Shown here one piece after another: positions 26,225 to 35,809 of a stretch of 64,000 nucleotides of DNA. Numbering within the stretch: position 1 is the first letter of the stretch; each line of letters begins with the position of its first letter. This stretch comes from JANQFV01 sp964468185 (GTDB taxonomy: Bacteria > Planctomycetota > Phycisphaerae > UBA1845 > Fen-1342). The DNA lies in the NCBI GenBank assembly GCA_964468185.1, contig CAYXTR010000023.1, positions 12,699 to 76,698 on the forward strand, in the 5' to 3' direction. The notes under the pieces are model-generated. The model worked only from the letters and a program-made list of their open reading frames with translations, did no database searches and had not been told where the DNA came from. Position numbers and translations under genes: made by a program.

Positions 26225-26250
26225 GTCTTCTCTCCCACGTGCTGTTCGGA

Positions 26251-26718
26251 TCAGGGACGCAACGACTGCGGCAGGTTTCGGAGCCAGCCCACGTCGAGCA
26301 CGCCCCAAAGGCCGACCAGAATCGCCTCCGCGGCGTCATGTCGCAGCGAAGTCGGACGTGGGGCGGCGGACCATTCGATCACGCGTCGCGCCAGCCCGTC
26401 GGCGTTCCGTTTCGCCTGCCGACCGTCGCGCTGCTGCCGCGGTAACAAGAGCTGGTTGCGCCAGCGCTCGGCGATCACGTAACGCACACCAACGCCGCGC
26501 TTCTCCGCCTCACGTTCCCAGGCGGGCGCGAATTCACCGCCGCCCTCGAGCACGATCCATGTCAGGTCCGGCAATTCTCCGAACAACTTATGCACGGCCC
26601 GTCTGAGCCCGGCCGCATTTGCGAAGTGTTGCGAGCGGTACCAGCGCAAGCGGCCATCATCGCCGTAGAGCGCCAATCCCGTCCGCAGTCCCAAGTCGAC
26701 AGCGAGCAGGGCTTTCAT
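26251..26718 (-). CDS. RuvC/RNase H-fold protein of unknown function
   Basis: A 155-residue protein with the acid pattern of RuvC-like nucleases: LLAVDLGLRTGLALY (first Asp on strand 1), IVLEGGGE (second acid) and LRHDAAEAILVGLWG (C-terminal Asp on a helix). Many planctomycete genomes have such small RuvC-like proteins next to unrelated genes. It lies 26 bases before the lipoprotein start, so the two may be co-transcribed. No Holliday-junction-specific features can be claimed. Confidence 0.68.
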   Translation of the reverse strand: MKALLAVDLGLRTGLALYGDDGRLRWYRSQHFANAAGLRRAVHKLFGELPDLTWIVLEGGGEFAPAWEREAEKRGVGVRYVIAERWRNQLLLPRQQRDGRQAKRNADGLARRVIEWSAAPRPTSLRHDAAEAILVGLWGVLDVGWLRNLPQSLRP

Positions 26719-26983
26719 TCTTCAGATGATATGCGGTCACAGTCCCCCGTGTCATCGAAGCCCCGTGACCTTGCGGCGTGTGACTCCGCCGTTATCGCCC
26801 GCTGTTGACCAATGGGTCCGAAAGTCAGGCCGCTGTGCACTCTCCGCAGCGGTTTGGTCGTCTCGGTCGCGCGGGTGCTCTGCGGTCATGTTCTCGCACG
26901 AATCGGCGTGGATTCTGCGCAGTGGTCCGTGAAAAGCGCGCTCTGACGACGTTCGGGAACACGGTCCGCAGGACCGGCGTGGG

Positions 26984-27697
26984 TCATCGCAGTTCGACTT
27001 CGCTCCGCTGGCGAGCCGCGTAAGCCAACCAGACGATCAACCCGAGCACCACGGCGATCCCCATTCCGAACAGGACCGTCCAGATAATCGCGAGGTATGA
27101 CTGGCCCGTGTTGCGACCGAGCAACCAACTCCAGTCCTGAAAGAACTGTACCGCCTCAGCGTCCTTGCGCATGCGGTCGATGACGTAGGTTCCTTCGCCA
27201 TCGCCGGCGCGTACATAGTGACCATATGCCCCGCCACCCTGTGCGACGTAGCCCACCGCCCCGCCGCCGGTCGCGACGATACCTGCCGCGCCACCTCCGG
27301 CAGCCATGCCGCCGATCCCGAGGCCTCCGAGCCCGACGAGCAGCGCAATCGCCTGACCCCCCAGGGCTACCAGGCCGAGACTCAACCCGCCTACCGAAAC
27401 CAGACCGGCGGATAGTCCCCCAACCGCAAACCACCCCACGGCGATGTCGCCAACGGCGAAGATCCCTCGTGCCACGCCGAATCGCTCGTTGCCGTGCGGC
27501 CCCTGGGCGATACTGACCAGGGGGAGACCGAAGAGCCGGGTTTCGGACTGATAGCGCCGACCCCAGCGCGACGCAGGCGTGTCGCGTGTCAGCACCTCGA
27601 CGAGCGGCTTGCCGCATTCGGGGCAGCGGGCAGACTCCGTTGCGCCCGTCAGCGAGTAGCCGCAATTGCTGCAATATGGGTCTTCGCGCACAAGCAA
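26984..27697 (-). CDS. Zinc-ribbon membrane protein with Gly-rich hydrophobic pentad repeats
   Basis: A 237-residue protein of unknown role. The N-terminus has a zinc ribbon, YCSNCGYSLTGATESARCPEC (two CxxC pairs). The middle (about 75-165) is a long run of G-G-L-x-x-G-L-V-x-like steps (for example VGGLSAGLVSVGGLSLGLVA) that could form a beta-roll or a set of short membrane hairpins. A transmembrane helix near the C-terminus (AIIWTVLFGMGIAVVLGLIVWL) ends in a charged tail. The zinc ribbon is nearly the same as in the gene at 52090-53397. The 265 bases downstream hold no gene. Confidence 0.7.
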   Translation of the reverse strand: MLVREDPYCSNCGYSLTGATESARCPECGKPLVEVLTRDTPASRWGRRYQSETRLFGLPLVSIAQGPHGNERFGVARGIFAVGDIAVGWFAVGGLSAGLVSVGGLSLGLVALGGQAIALLVGLGGLGIGGMAAGGGAAGIVATGGGAVGYVAQGGGAYGHYVRAGDGEGTYVIDRMRKDAEAVQFFQDWSWLLGRNTGQSYLAIIWTVLFGMGIAVVLGLIVWLAYAARQRSEVELR

Positions 27698-27846
27698 CTC
27701 CAGGTCGCGTCCGGTCCAGCGTAATCGTCGCTGTGTCGGCGTGCAATCGCAGCGCCCGATCTTATCGGAACCTTCACGTGGTCTACTGAAGTACCCCCGT
27801 CCCCCCCCACGGGCGGGCCCATTCCGCGGGCCTCCCCCGGTTGACG

Positions 27847-28191
27847 CTACGGACCTTCCTGCAGGCCGGCCCGTGCCGCCGCCGAGAGCAGCATCAGCTC
27901 ATTCAGCAGGTTGTTGAATCCGTCGGCTTCATGCGAACGGAAGCGCTGCTCCATCTCGGCGCAGTGCTGGCTGATGTCCGGATAACCGTAGGAGCCGGCG
28001 GCACCTTTCAACCGATGAGCCAGGGTGGTCAGCGCCTCGAAATCGAGCTTTTGGTGGGCTTCCTGGAGTTCGCAGATCCGCGTCTCCAGCCCCGCCACGA
28101 ACTCTTCCACTACGTCGCGCAAGTCCGCATCCTCCAGTAGAAGCTGCGAGATCAGCCGTTCCGCCCTTGTCGAGCCCTGTGACGAGTTCAT
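27847..28191 (-). CDS. Histidine phosphotransfer (Hpt) domain protein
   Basis: A 114-residue single-domain phosphotransfer protein. The phosphorylatable His lies in LTTLAHRLKGAAGSYGYPDI, the standard Hpt motif (HxLKGxAxxxG). Such proteins pass phosphate between hybrid sensor kinases and response regulators. The ATG at 28191 has AGAGGTG upstream; the longer frame is not Hpt-like. No partner kinase is in this window. It is divergent from glmS. Confidence 0.87.
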   Translation of the reverse strand: MNSSQGSTRAERLISQLLLEDADLRDVVEEFVAGLETRICELQEAHQKLDFEALTTLAHRLKGAAGSYGYPDISQHCAEMEQRFRSHEADGFNNLLNELMLLSAAARAGLQEGP

Positions 28192-28468
28192 GGTCACCTC
28201 TTCACGCGATTGACATACTGCCTGCTGGTGAACCCTGCGTCGTGGCTGTGCGTACTGACAACATGTTCGGCACGCCTGGCATGCGGACCGATAAGCCACT
28301 TCGCGAAGGGCGACGCCTACTGTATCATCGGCGCTGCCGACTCCCGCAATACTCCGGTTTCCGCGGAAAATGTGGGACGGTTCGCAGTCGAGCCCGCGGG
28401 TTCGCGAGCCGACGCATACGTAGTCGATAAACGCGTTTGTATCACGCAGTTGAGCCCGGAGAGTGCCC

Positions 28469-30295
28469 ATGTGCGGAATCGTAGCCTACCTTGGGAGTCG
28501 CGATGCCACTCCCATCCTGACCGAAGGCCTCAAACGACTTGAATATCGGGGCTACGACTCTGCGGGCATCGCCGTCATCCGTGATGGGGACCTGCTCATC
28601 CGCCGCAGCGTCGGCCGCATTGCCGCCCTGGAGCAGAAGCTCAACGGCGATCTGACCGGTGCCCGTCTGGGCATGGCCCATACGCGTTGGGCCACGCACG
28701 GGGCGCCGACCGAATGTAACGCCCACCCACATACCGATGGCTCGGGCCGGCTGGCGCTCGTCCACAACGGCATTATTGAGAATTACCGCGTCCTGCGCAC
28801 TTTCCTCGAGAAGCAGGACATTACCTTCGATAGCGAGACCGATACCGAGGTGCTCGCCAAGCTTGTCGGCTACTTCTACAAAGGCAATCTCGAAGAGGCC
28901 GTCCGGCGGGCATTGCGCGATGTTCGCGGGACCTTCGGCGTCACGGTCATCCACGCGGACGAGCCGGACACGATTGTTGCGGCTCGTCGTGGGAGCCCGC
29001 TGATCATCGGTGTCGGGAAGGACGAGTACGTCATCGCTTCTGATGCCGCCGCGATCATCCAGCACACGCCACAGGTGATTTACCTGTCCGATAACGAGGT
29101 TGCGACGGTCAGCCCCGAGGGTTTCCGCACGACGAACCTTGATGCGATGCCCGTTACCAAGGAGATCGAGGAAGTCGAGTGGAAACTCGAACAGCTCGAA
29201 TTGGGCGAGCATCAGCACTTCATGGCCAAGGAGATTTTCGAGCAGCCCGAATCGCTCCGCACGGGTATGCGCGGCCGGATCGACCTGGACGAGGGCAAGG
29301 TCGTGCTGGGCGGCCTGGCTTCGGTCATGCGCGAGCTGGTGCGGTGCAAACGTATCGTGCTGACCGGCTGCGGCACGGCGTGGCATGCCTGTCTTGTTGG
29401 CAAGTACCTCATCGAAGACATGGCGCGGATACCGTGCGAGGTGGAATACGCCAGTGAATTCCGCTATCGCAATCCGCTCATCTTTGACCGGACTGTCGTG
29501 ATCGCCATCTCGCAGAGTGGGGAGACTGCGGACACGCTGGCGGCATTGCGCGAGGCGAAGGAGAAGGGTGCTTTGGCGCTGGGGATCGTGAATGCCGTGG
29601 GCTCGACGATAGCCCGCGAGACCGACGCCGGCGTGTACCTGCACGTGGGTCCGGAGATTGGCGTGGCGTCGACCAAGGCGTTTACGGGTCAGCTTGCGGT
29701 GCTCTCACTGGTGGCAGCGCTCCTTGGTCGCCGGCGGCACATGAGTCACGCAGCGGCCCGGCAGTACCTTCAGGCGCTGCATCGGCTGCCGGAGGCCATT
29801 GACAAGGCTCTGGAGCTCACCAGTCATACACGGAAGATCGCCGCCCGCTTTATTGAAGCGAATAACTGGCTGTATCTCGGGCGTGGGCTCCAGTATCCAA
29901 TCGCGCTCGAAGGGGCATTGAAGCTGAAGGAGATCAGCTACATTCACGCCGAGGGGTTGCCCGCCGCCGAGATGAAGCACGGGCCGATTGCGCTGATCAG
30001 TGAAGACATGCCGGTCGTTGTGATGGCGGCCAATGACCACCTCTATGAGAAGGTTGTCAGCAATATTGAAGAGGTTCGCAGTCGCGGTGGGCGGGTGATC
30101 GCGATTGCGACGGAAGGCAATGACCAGATCGAGCGGCTGGCCGAGGAGGTGCTGTACGTGCCTGATGTGCCGGAGGCGCTCCAGCCGCTGATCACGGTGA
30201 TTCCGCTGCAACTGCTGGCCTATCATGCGGCGGTGCTGCGTGGGTGTGACGTGGACAAGCCACGGAACCTGGCGAAGTCGGTAACGGTGGAATAG
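28469..30295 (+). CDS. glmS: Glutamine-fructose-6-phosphate aminotransferase (isomerising)
   Basis: A 608-residue enzyme making glucosamine-6-phosphate from fructose-6-phosphate and glutamine, the first step to UDP-GlcNAc. The ATG at 28469 is correct because Cys2 (MCGIVAYLG) must be the N-terminal nucleophile of the glutaminase domain after Met removal; the upstream GTG at 28463 is not used. Visible motifs are THGAPTECNAHPH, the two SIS sugar-isomerase domains (LTGCGTAWHACLVG, ISQSGETADTLAAL, EIGVASTKAFTGQL) and the conserved end DKPRNLAKSVTVE. GGAG precedes the start. I saw no glmS ribozyme in the 277 bases upstream. Confidence 0.97.
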   Translation: MCGIVAYLGSRDATPILTEGLKRLEYRGYDSAGIAVIRDGDLLIRRSVGRIAALEQKLNGDLTGARLGMAHTRWATHGAPTECNAHPHTDGSGRLALVHNGIIENYRVLRTFLEKQDITFDSETDTEVLAKLVGYFYKGNLEEAVRRALRDVRGTFGVTVIHADEPDTIVAARRGSPLIIGVGKDEYVIASDAAAIIQHTPQVIYLSDNEVATVSPEGFRTTNLDAMPVTKEIEEVEWKLEQLELGEHQHFMAKEIFEQPESLRTGMRGRIDLDEGKVVLGGLASVMRELVRCKRIVLTGCGTAWHACLVGKYLIEDMARIPCEVEYASEFRYRNPLIFDRTVVIAISQSGETADTLAALREAKEKGALALGIVNAVGSTIARETDAGVYLHVGPEIGVASTKAFTGQLAVLSLVAALLGRRRHMSHAAARQYLQALHRLPEAIDKALELTSHTRKIAARFIEANNWLYLGRGLQYPIALEGALKLKEISYIHAEGLPAAEMKHGPIALISEDMPVVVMAANDHLYEKVVSNIEEVRSRGGRVIAIATEGNDQIERLAEEVLYVPDVPEALQPLITVIPLQLLAYHAAVLRGCDVDKPRNLAKSVTVE

Positions 30296-30349
30296 GCGAC
30301 GCGCCCGGCGCCCGAAGCTTGGTTTCGCGATCGACTGATTTCCGCCCGC

Positions 30350-30973
30350 TCAGCTTCTCTCCGCACCTCCGAGGATTCGCGGGCTGGCTGGCTGACCGCT
30401 GATGAGCTCGGCTTCGGCGTCGAGCAGCTCCTGCCAGCGGTGCGTGACTGCGGACGGGTCGGGCAGGACGAAATCGGCGAGCTCGCGGAAGGTGAGGAAG
30501 TGGCCACGTTCGGAGGCGAGCAGGCCGCGATAGATGTTGGCCAGCTCTTCGTCCGGGCAGTGCTCGGCCAGTACCGTGAAGCGCTCGCACGAGCGACCTT
30601 CGATCAGAGCTGACACAAGCAGGCGATCCAGCGTGTCCAGCGGGCCTTCGCCGCGGCGCACCAGCCGGTGCAGGGCATTGGCGTAGGGATTGCGGTGGAG
30701 CCTGGTCATCTGCCCGCCGCGGCGCTCGATGAGTTTGGTGACGATGCCCAAGTGTTCGACCTCGTCACGGGCGATGGCGGCGAGACGGCGAATCCAGCCG
30801 GCAGGTGGCGATGGATCGGGCCAGCGGTTGAGCAGATCGAGCGCGTTGCCGGCGGCCTTCTTTTCGAGGTGAGCGTGGTCGCAGAGCAGGGCCAGCGGAT
30901 CGCGCAGGACCTGTGTCGCCCACGCCGACGGAGTTCGCGTTCGCAACGGCAACTCAAACCGTTCAGCACCCAT
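30350..30973 (-). CDS. miaE: MiaE-like diiron tRNA hydroxylase
   Basis: A 207-residue all-helical diiron protein like MiaE, which hydroxylates 2-methylthio-N6-isopentenyl-adenosine at tRNA position 37. Candidate iron ligands lie in LLCDHAHLEKKAAGNAL (Glu), IARDEVEHLGIV (ExxH), LLVSALIEGRSCERF (Glu) and LLASERGHFLTF (ExxH), the four-helix pattern of the family. It stands between glmS (convergent) and a Mop gene on the same strand. Confidence 0.85.
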   Translation of the reverse strand: MGAERFELPLRTRTPSAWATQVLRDPLALLCDHAHLEKKAAGNALDLLNRWPDPSPPAGWIRRLAAIARDEVEHLGIVTKLIERRGGQMTRLHRNPYANALHRLVRRGEGPLDTLDRLLVSALIEGRSCERFTVLAEHCPDEELANIYRGLLASERGHFLTFRELADFVLPDPSAVTHRWQELLDAEAELISGQPASPRILGGAERS

Positions 30974-31062
30974 GCCAGAATCCGCCAGAACGCGGCAATG
31001 TTCTCACCGCGCGTTTTCCACGACCGTGGGGCTCTTGTTCCCTGGGCTCCTTCGCTCCGCGG

Positions 31063-31272
31063 CTACTCCCGCGTCAGAAGCACATTCACCGCCTTGACGA
31101 CGACGTTGACCTTGTCGCCGGGCTGGATGCCGAGTTCGTTGAGCGAGTCGACGGTCATGACTGACGCCATCTGCGCATCGGCGGTGACCCGCAACTTCAC
31201 CTGACACATGACGTCGCCCTGCTTCACGTCGACGACTTCAGCTTGCAATTGGTTTCTGGCACCGTATTTCAT
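31063..31272 (-). CDS. Mop-type molybdate-binding TOBE domain protein
   Basis: A 69-residue single TOBE domain like the small molybdopterin/molybdate-binding proteins: KYGARNQLQAEVVDVKQGDV, VTADAQMASVMTVDSLNELG and GDKVNVVVKAVNVLL, the last being the usual C-terminal strand. Such proteins bind and store molybdate in the cytoplasm. The ATG at 31272 has GGGAG upstream; residues before it are non-homologous. No molybdate transporter or molybdoenzyme is near. Confidence 0.87.
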   Translation of the reverse strand: MKYGARNQLQAEVVDVKQGDVMCQVKLRVTADAQMASVMTVDSLNELGIQPGDKVNVVVKAVNVLLTRE

Positions 31273-31438
31273 GGTCAACACTCCCAATGTCTGGTTCAAC
31301 ATCCTGCTTGATTGGCACAGCCGTGAACACTCATCGTCAGCAGTAAGAACAGTACACGGGATGAGCCGCCGACACTAGCCGCACGATTGGAAGATCGACC
31401 CAAAGGGGATATGCTCGCAACCCGGTCGCCAAGCTACC

Positions 31439-34400
31439 TCAGTTCAAGTGGCGACGTCGAGTCTTTGCAGTCCGCCCCACCAGCAGTGCCGCCCCAACGA
31501 CCCACGTCGCCAAGAACCCACCCGCACCTGCCAGCGCGGTGCCGCGGATCTGCTCGGCGGCACCGAGGGTTTCCACTTGGGCGGCGTCGAAGGTGACGTG
31601 TGTGGGCGTGGTGCTTGATTCGTCGAGGCGGTCCAACTCGGCGGTCAGCTCGGCCTGTCGCTCGGCCAGCCAGGTGACTTTTTCCTGCTGCTGCGTCAGC
31701 CGCTGGGCCCGGGTCTGATGCTGGCGTGTGGCGGCGTCCATTTCACGGAGCGTGTCCATTGCGTGGAGCATCGCGGTCATGGTCTGCTCACGCGTCTGCT
31801 CCGTCTCCCGCAGCCGCTCGCGCACGCCGGCGATTTCGGCCACGTGGGTCTCACGGGCCGCGTGGTCGGCGGCGGCCTGTAGCTGCTGCTCAACGGCCTG
31901 CTCGCGATCGGTCAGCCGCATGCGCAGGCCGCGCAGCTTGCGGTCGTGTGCGTCGAGTTCGATGTTCTGCGTCAGCGAGAGTTTCTGCGCCACGCCCGCG
32001 AAGCCCGCCAGACTCTGCTGCAAGCGCTGTTGCTCACTTCGCAGCACCGCCGAGACGACGACTTCGCGCGTGCTGCCGTCGCCTTCGCTGGCGAGCTGGT
32101 CGATCCGGGCATCGATGGCAGCGATGCTGCGGCCGAGGGCGTCGGCGAGTCGGCGGGCGCGGTCAGCGACTTCGTTCTGCCGCTCGACGAGGCGCACGAC
32201 GTTGTCGCGCACGTCCATGTTACGGATGGTGGCGATCGACTGCCGCCACTGGGTGTGAAATTGCTGCGTCCGGGCGACGAATGGCGTGATCTGGCTGCGG
32301 CACTCTTCGAGCACGGCGCGAATCTCGGTCGGCGGCTCGAGCTGCTCCTGGTTTTGCAGCACGTCGGCGAACTGGTGGACGGCGTTGTGCAGGGCTTTGG
32401 CGGGGTCGATGAGCTGGAGCATCGCGACGGCGAGCTCGCTGCGGAACTGCATCGCGACGGCGTGATATTCCTTGCGGTCTTCCTGATAGATTTCGTCGGC
32501 GGCGAGGGCATCGGCGATCTGCTCGGGTGCGACCGAGCCGCGTGGGGTGTCCATGGCGAGCAGGCCGGCGAGCTCGGCCCGGAGGCTTTCGAGCGTCTGG
32601 CCGGCGGCGGCGCGCTGCGCCTGCATCTGCTGGAGCTCGGCGGCGAGTGTGGCGCGCGCGTTGGGGTCGGGCACGTCCGGGGTAGCTTTGCGGAGCTCGG
32701 CGGCCTGGGCGCGGGCCTCGTCAAGCTGGTTGGTGACGCGCTTCAGCTCGGCGGTGACGCGCTCGCGTGCGGCGACATCGACCGCGACCAGCGGTGTGTT
32801 GCGCAACTGGTGGTCATACGCCTCGCCAGCGGCGTCGACGAGTCGGCGGGCCTGGGCGGGTTGTGGTGTTGTAACAGCGATGCGCAACGTGGCGGGCTGC
32901 CCTGGCACGGGTACCACCCGCACCCGCCCGTCGCCAATAGCGGCCTGCCAGTTGCTGACAATCGGCCCCGAGAAGCCTGCGTCGGCCAACAGCGTGTCGC
33001 TGAGCAGGTTCTGGCGATGAAATGCGACGGCAGCCCGCGGGTCGGCCGGCGCAGGATCGATCCGCAGCGCGCTGATGGCGCGATACTGCTTGGGATGTGT
33101 GGCGAACCAGGCTGCAGCGCTGACCAGACCGACGATCAGGGCGAGCACGGCACAACGCAACCAGCGGCGCGGCGTTGGCAACGGTGGGGGTGACACGGGC
33201 GCGGGCTTCGCTTCCGGCTGTTCGGGCGCGCGGCGGCTGTGTTTGGCGTTGGCGACATGCTGCTTGCGAAGCTGGGCGAGTTCTTCTTGCGAGCGGTCGA
33301 GTTCCTGCTGCGCGTGGTGCAAGTTGCGCTGCTCAAGCTCGAGTGACAACGCCGCCTGGCGCACCTCGTTCTCACGCTCGTCCGCCTGGACTTGCAAGGC
33401 CTCGGCCTGCTCGCGCTGGCGCTGGGCTTCGCTCTGCATCTGACCGAGCGCATCGCGCTCGTTTTGCAAGGCCGCCGCGCGCTGATCGAGTTCGGTGCTG
33501 CGGCGTTGCAGGTCGGCCTGGGCGGATTCGAGCGCGGCCCGCTCTTCGGCCAGCCGTTGGTCGCGTTTGTCGAGTCGTTGCTGGAGTTGGCCGAGCTCTG
33601 CTTCGCGGCGTTGCAAGTCGCGGCGGCGGGCGTCGCACTGTTCGATCTCATGGTCCAGGTCGTGACGCGTGCCGCTCTGCTGCTGCCAGTGCTCGTCGAG
33701 CTTCTGCTGCTTGTTGGCCAGCTCGGACTGCGCGCTTTCGAGTTCGAGCGCGAGCGCTTCGAGCCGCTTGCGTTCCCGGCGCAACTCCGTGTGCTCATCC
33801 GCCAGTTTGCGGCCGGTCGACTCCACCTCACGCCGCTGCGCGGCAAGCTGGCCGCGCTCGGCATCGAGTTCGGTCGCCGTGTCTTCGAGACGCTGCCGCT
33901 CGGCGGCGATGAGCTCGCGATCGGCGGTGACGGCGGCTTCCGCCCGCGCGAGCTCGGCCTGTCGCTCGCGCAACTGGGTGCGCTGCGACTTGAGCACTTC
34001 GTGCATGTTGCGCAGGTCGGATTCGGTCTTGGCGATGCGCTGGCGTTCGTCTTCGAGTTCGCTCGAGGCGTCGTCGAGCAACTGCCAGTCGCGCTGCAGC
34101 TTGTCGCGCTGCTGCTCGATCTCCTGCTGCGCCTGCTCGATTTCCGTCTTCAGGGCCTGAAGTCGCTCCTGCTCGACCGCGAGTTGGGCCCGCTCTTCGC
34201 GGACGTTGCCGGCGAGTGATTCGCCCTCGGCGACTTTGCGTTCGAGAGCGACCTGACGATTCAGCAGCCCCCGCTTCGCCTTGACGACGAGACCGGTCTG
34301 CTGCTCGAGTCGTGTCTCGCGCTCGTCCAGCTGCTGGCGTTGTTTGACGAGCTCGGTCTGTGTCGCCCTGACACGCTCCTTGAGCTTCTCCTCGTATTCG

Positions 34401-34921
34401 CGGACCGCCGCGATGCGTTCGCGGAGCATCTGCCGCTGCTCGCGATGCTTCTCGCGCTGTGCTTCGGCTTGCTGACGTGTGCGTTCGGTGCGCAGGATCA
34501 GGTCGTGCCGCTGTGACTCGAGCTCGACTTCACGGCGCTTCAATTCGCCCGAGAGCCGCTCCAGCCGGTCGCGCTGCACACCGAGCTCGGTCGCGCGGGT
34601 GTTCAATTCGGACGCGTGAGCCGCCAGCCGCTTGCGGGTCTTTTCCTGCTCGGCGAGTACTTCGGTGCGGGCGGATTGCTTCATTTCGCGGAATTGACGG
34701 GCGACGGCCTGCTCGCGCCGGCGGAGCTCCAGCTCACGGGACGAGATGTCGACCAGGCCCTCGCGGATCTCCTTCACGATGCCGTCCACGCCGGCGGCAC
34801 TGCTGGAGACGGTCCGCTCCCGAGTCACGCGCGGCTGGGGACCACTCGACGAACCCTGACCGCCGTCCTGTTGCGGAGCTGTCGATTTCGGATCACGCTC
34901 GTCAGATGAGGATGCCGGCAT
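31439..34921 (-). CDS. Giant coiled-coil membrane protein with Wzz-like periplasmic region
   Basis: A 1160-residue protein. A Ser/Pro/Gln-rich start leads into about 530 residues of unbroken coiled coil (Glu, Arg, Gln, Leu rich, for example ELELRRREQAVARQFREMK). A transmembrane helix follows near 590-610 (VLALIVGLVSAAAWFATH), then a domain starting YRAISALRIDPAPADPRAAV, which resembles polysaccharide chain-length (Wzz/GumC-type) proteins, a second coiled-coil region, and a C-terminal membrane helix (GTALAGAGGFLATWVVGAALLVG) with a basic tail. That is the Wzz topology with an added cytoplasmic rod. There is no tyrosine-kinase domain. It may link envelope polysaccharide export to the cytoplasm; this is inferred. 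Confidence 0.72.
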   Translation of the reverse strand: MPASSSDERDPKSTAPQQDGGQGSSSGPQPRVTRERTVSSSAAGVDGIVKEIREGLVDISSRELELRRREQAVARQFREMKQSARTEVLAEQEKTRKRLAAHASELNTRATELGVQRDRLERLSGELKRREVELESQRHDLILRTERTRQQAEAQREKHREQRQMLRERIAAVREYEEKLKERVRATQTELVKQRQQLDERETRLEQQTGLVVKAKRGLLNRQVALERKVAEGESLAGNVREERAQLAVEQERLQALKTEIEQAQQEIEQQRDKLQRDWQLLDDASSELEDERQRIAKTESDLRNMHEVLKSQRTQLRERQAELARAEAAVTADRELIAAERQRLEDTATELDAERGQLAAQRREVESTGRKLADEHTELRRERKRLEALALELESAQSELANKQQKLDEHWQQQSGTRHDLDHEIEQCDARRRDLQRREAELGQLQQRLDKRDQRLAEERAALESAQADLQRRSTELDQRAAALQNERDALGQMQSEAQRQREQAEALQVQADERENEVRQAALSLELEQRNLHHAQQELDRSQEELAQLRKQHVANAKHSRRAPEQPEAKPAPVSPPPLPTPRRWLRCAVLALIVGLVSAAAWFATHPKQYRAISALRIDPAPADPRAAVAFHRQNLLSDTLLADAGFSGPIVSNWQAAIGDGRVRVVPVPGQPATLRIAVTTPQPAQARRLVDAAGEAYDHQLRNTPLVAVDVAARERVTAELKRVTNQLDEARAQAAELRKATPDVPDPNARATLAAELQQMQAQRAAAGQTLESLRAELAGLLAMDTPRGSVAPEQIADALAADEIYQEDRKEYHAVAMQFRSELAVAMLQLIDPAKALHNAVHQFADVLQNQEQLEPPTEIRAVLEECRSQITPFVARTQQFHTQWRQSIATIRNMDVRDNVVRLVERQNEVADRARRLADALGRSIAAIDARIDQLASEGDGSTREVVVSAVLRSEQQRLQQSLAGFAGVAQKLSLTQNIELDAHDRKLRGLRMRLTDREQAVEQQLQAAADHAARETHVAEIAGVRERLRETEQTREQTMTAMLHAMDTLREMDAATRQHQTRAQRLTQQQEKVTWLAERQAELTAELDRLDESSTTPTHVTFDAAQVETLGAAEQIRGTALAGAGGFLATWVVGAALLVGRTAKTRRRHLN

Positions 34922-35065
34922 AAACTCCTCGCCACGCTGGCACGCAACCCACGCACTCCCCCGGCCGCGCACTTCTCGCGCAAAACCAGTTCACCATTGT
35001 AATAACGGCTTCCGGCTCCGCGCAGCAACAGTTCCACTTTTTCGCCCCGCAGGGCCTGCGCGGCG

Positions 35066-35809
35066 TCAGACCAGCCGGGCGAGTTGGTTCACGGTGGCGC
35101 GAAAGTCCTTTGGGGGCGGCGTCTCGAAGGTCATCTCGGTGCCGTCGATGGGGTGTTGGATGGTCAGGCGTAGCGCGTGGAGCGTCAAGCGGCTGATTAA
35201 CGGACGTTCCGACCGCCGACGGCTCTTGGAATAGTCCGCCTTGAAGCTGGACAGATAGAGTTCCTGCCGGTCGCCGTAGACGGGGTCTACGGCCAGCGGG
35301 TGTCCGATGGCGGCCATGTGGGCGCGAATCTGGTGGGTGCGACCGGTGGCGGGGGAACATTCGAGCAGGGTGTGTCCGGCGAGGCGGTCCAGGACGCGAT
35401 AGCGGGTGAGGGAGCGTTTGCCGCGGGCCGCGACGGTCTCCATGCGGTTCATACGTTTGTTGAATGCCAGGGGGAGATTGACGTCGCCGTCGTCGGTGAC
35501 GTAACCGCTCACAATCGCATGGTAGGTCTTGTCGACCTCACGTCGCGCGAACTGCCGAATGAGGCCGCGTTGCGCCTCCAGCGTGCGGGCGAACAGCAGC
35601 ACGCCGCTCGCGTCGCGGTCGAGGCGGTGGACGATGCGGATCGCGCGGCTCGGCGCGAGTTCGTCGAGGTCGCGCAGCAGATCGGGGGCGGATAGCTCGT
35701 CGCCCCGGCCCGGTGCCGAGAGCACGCCGGCCGATTTGTCGATGACGACGATGTGGTCGTCCAGATGCAGGAGCTGGAAGGGCTCGCGCTGGCCACGGGC
35801 GGCCTTCAG
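35066..35809 (-). CDS. RluA-family pseudouridine synthase
   Basis: About 247 residues with the RluA/RluD catalytic motif HRLDRDASGVLLF (Asp in HRLDxxTSG-like context), DDHIVVIDKSAGVLSAPG, SPATGRTHQIRAHMAAIGHPL and VDPVYGD, and no S4 domain. It isomerises uridine to pseudouridine in rRNA or tRNA. The start is unclear: no ATG, GTG or TTG lies near the expected N-terminus. A CTG at 35809 overlaps the upstream stop (CTGA) and gives a sensible protein; the only ATG is at 36040, deep inside the upstream gene. The end is secure. Confidence 0.82.
   Translation of the reverse strand: MKAARGQREPFQLLHLDDHIVVIDKSAGVLSAPGRGDELSAPDLLRDLDELAPSRAIRIVHRLDRDASGVLLFARTLEAQRGLIRQFARREVDKTYHAIVSGYVTDDGDVNLPLAFNKRMNRMETVAARGKRSLTRYRVLDRLAGHTLLECSPATGRTHQIRAHMAAIGHPLAVDPVYGDRQELYLSSFKADYSKSRRRSERPLISRLTLHALRLTIQHPIDGTEMTFETPPPKDFRATVNQLARLV

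Noticed and set aside
28192..28468. glmS ribozyme or riboswitch upstream of glmS
   Set aside because: The region was read for the ribozyme core and nothing matching was seen; the family is mostly known from Firmicutes.
28442..29644. Open frame of 400 codons opposite glmS
   Set aside because: Antisense shadow of an unmistakable housekeeping gene.
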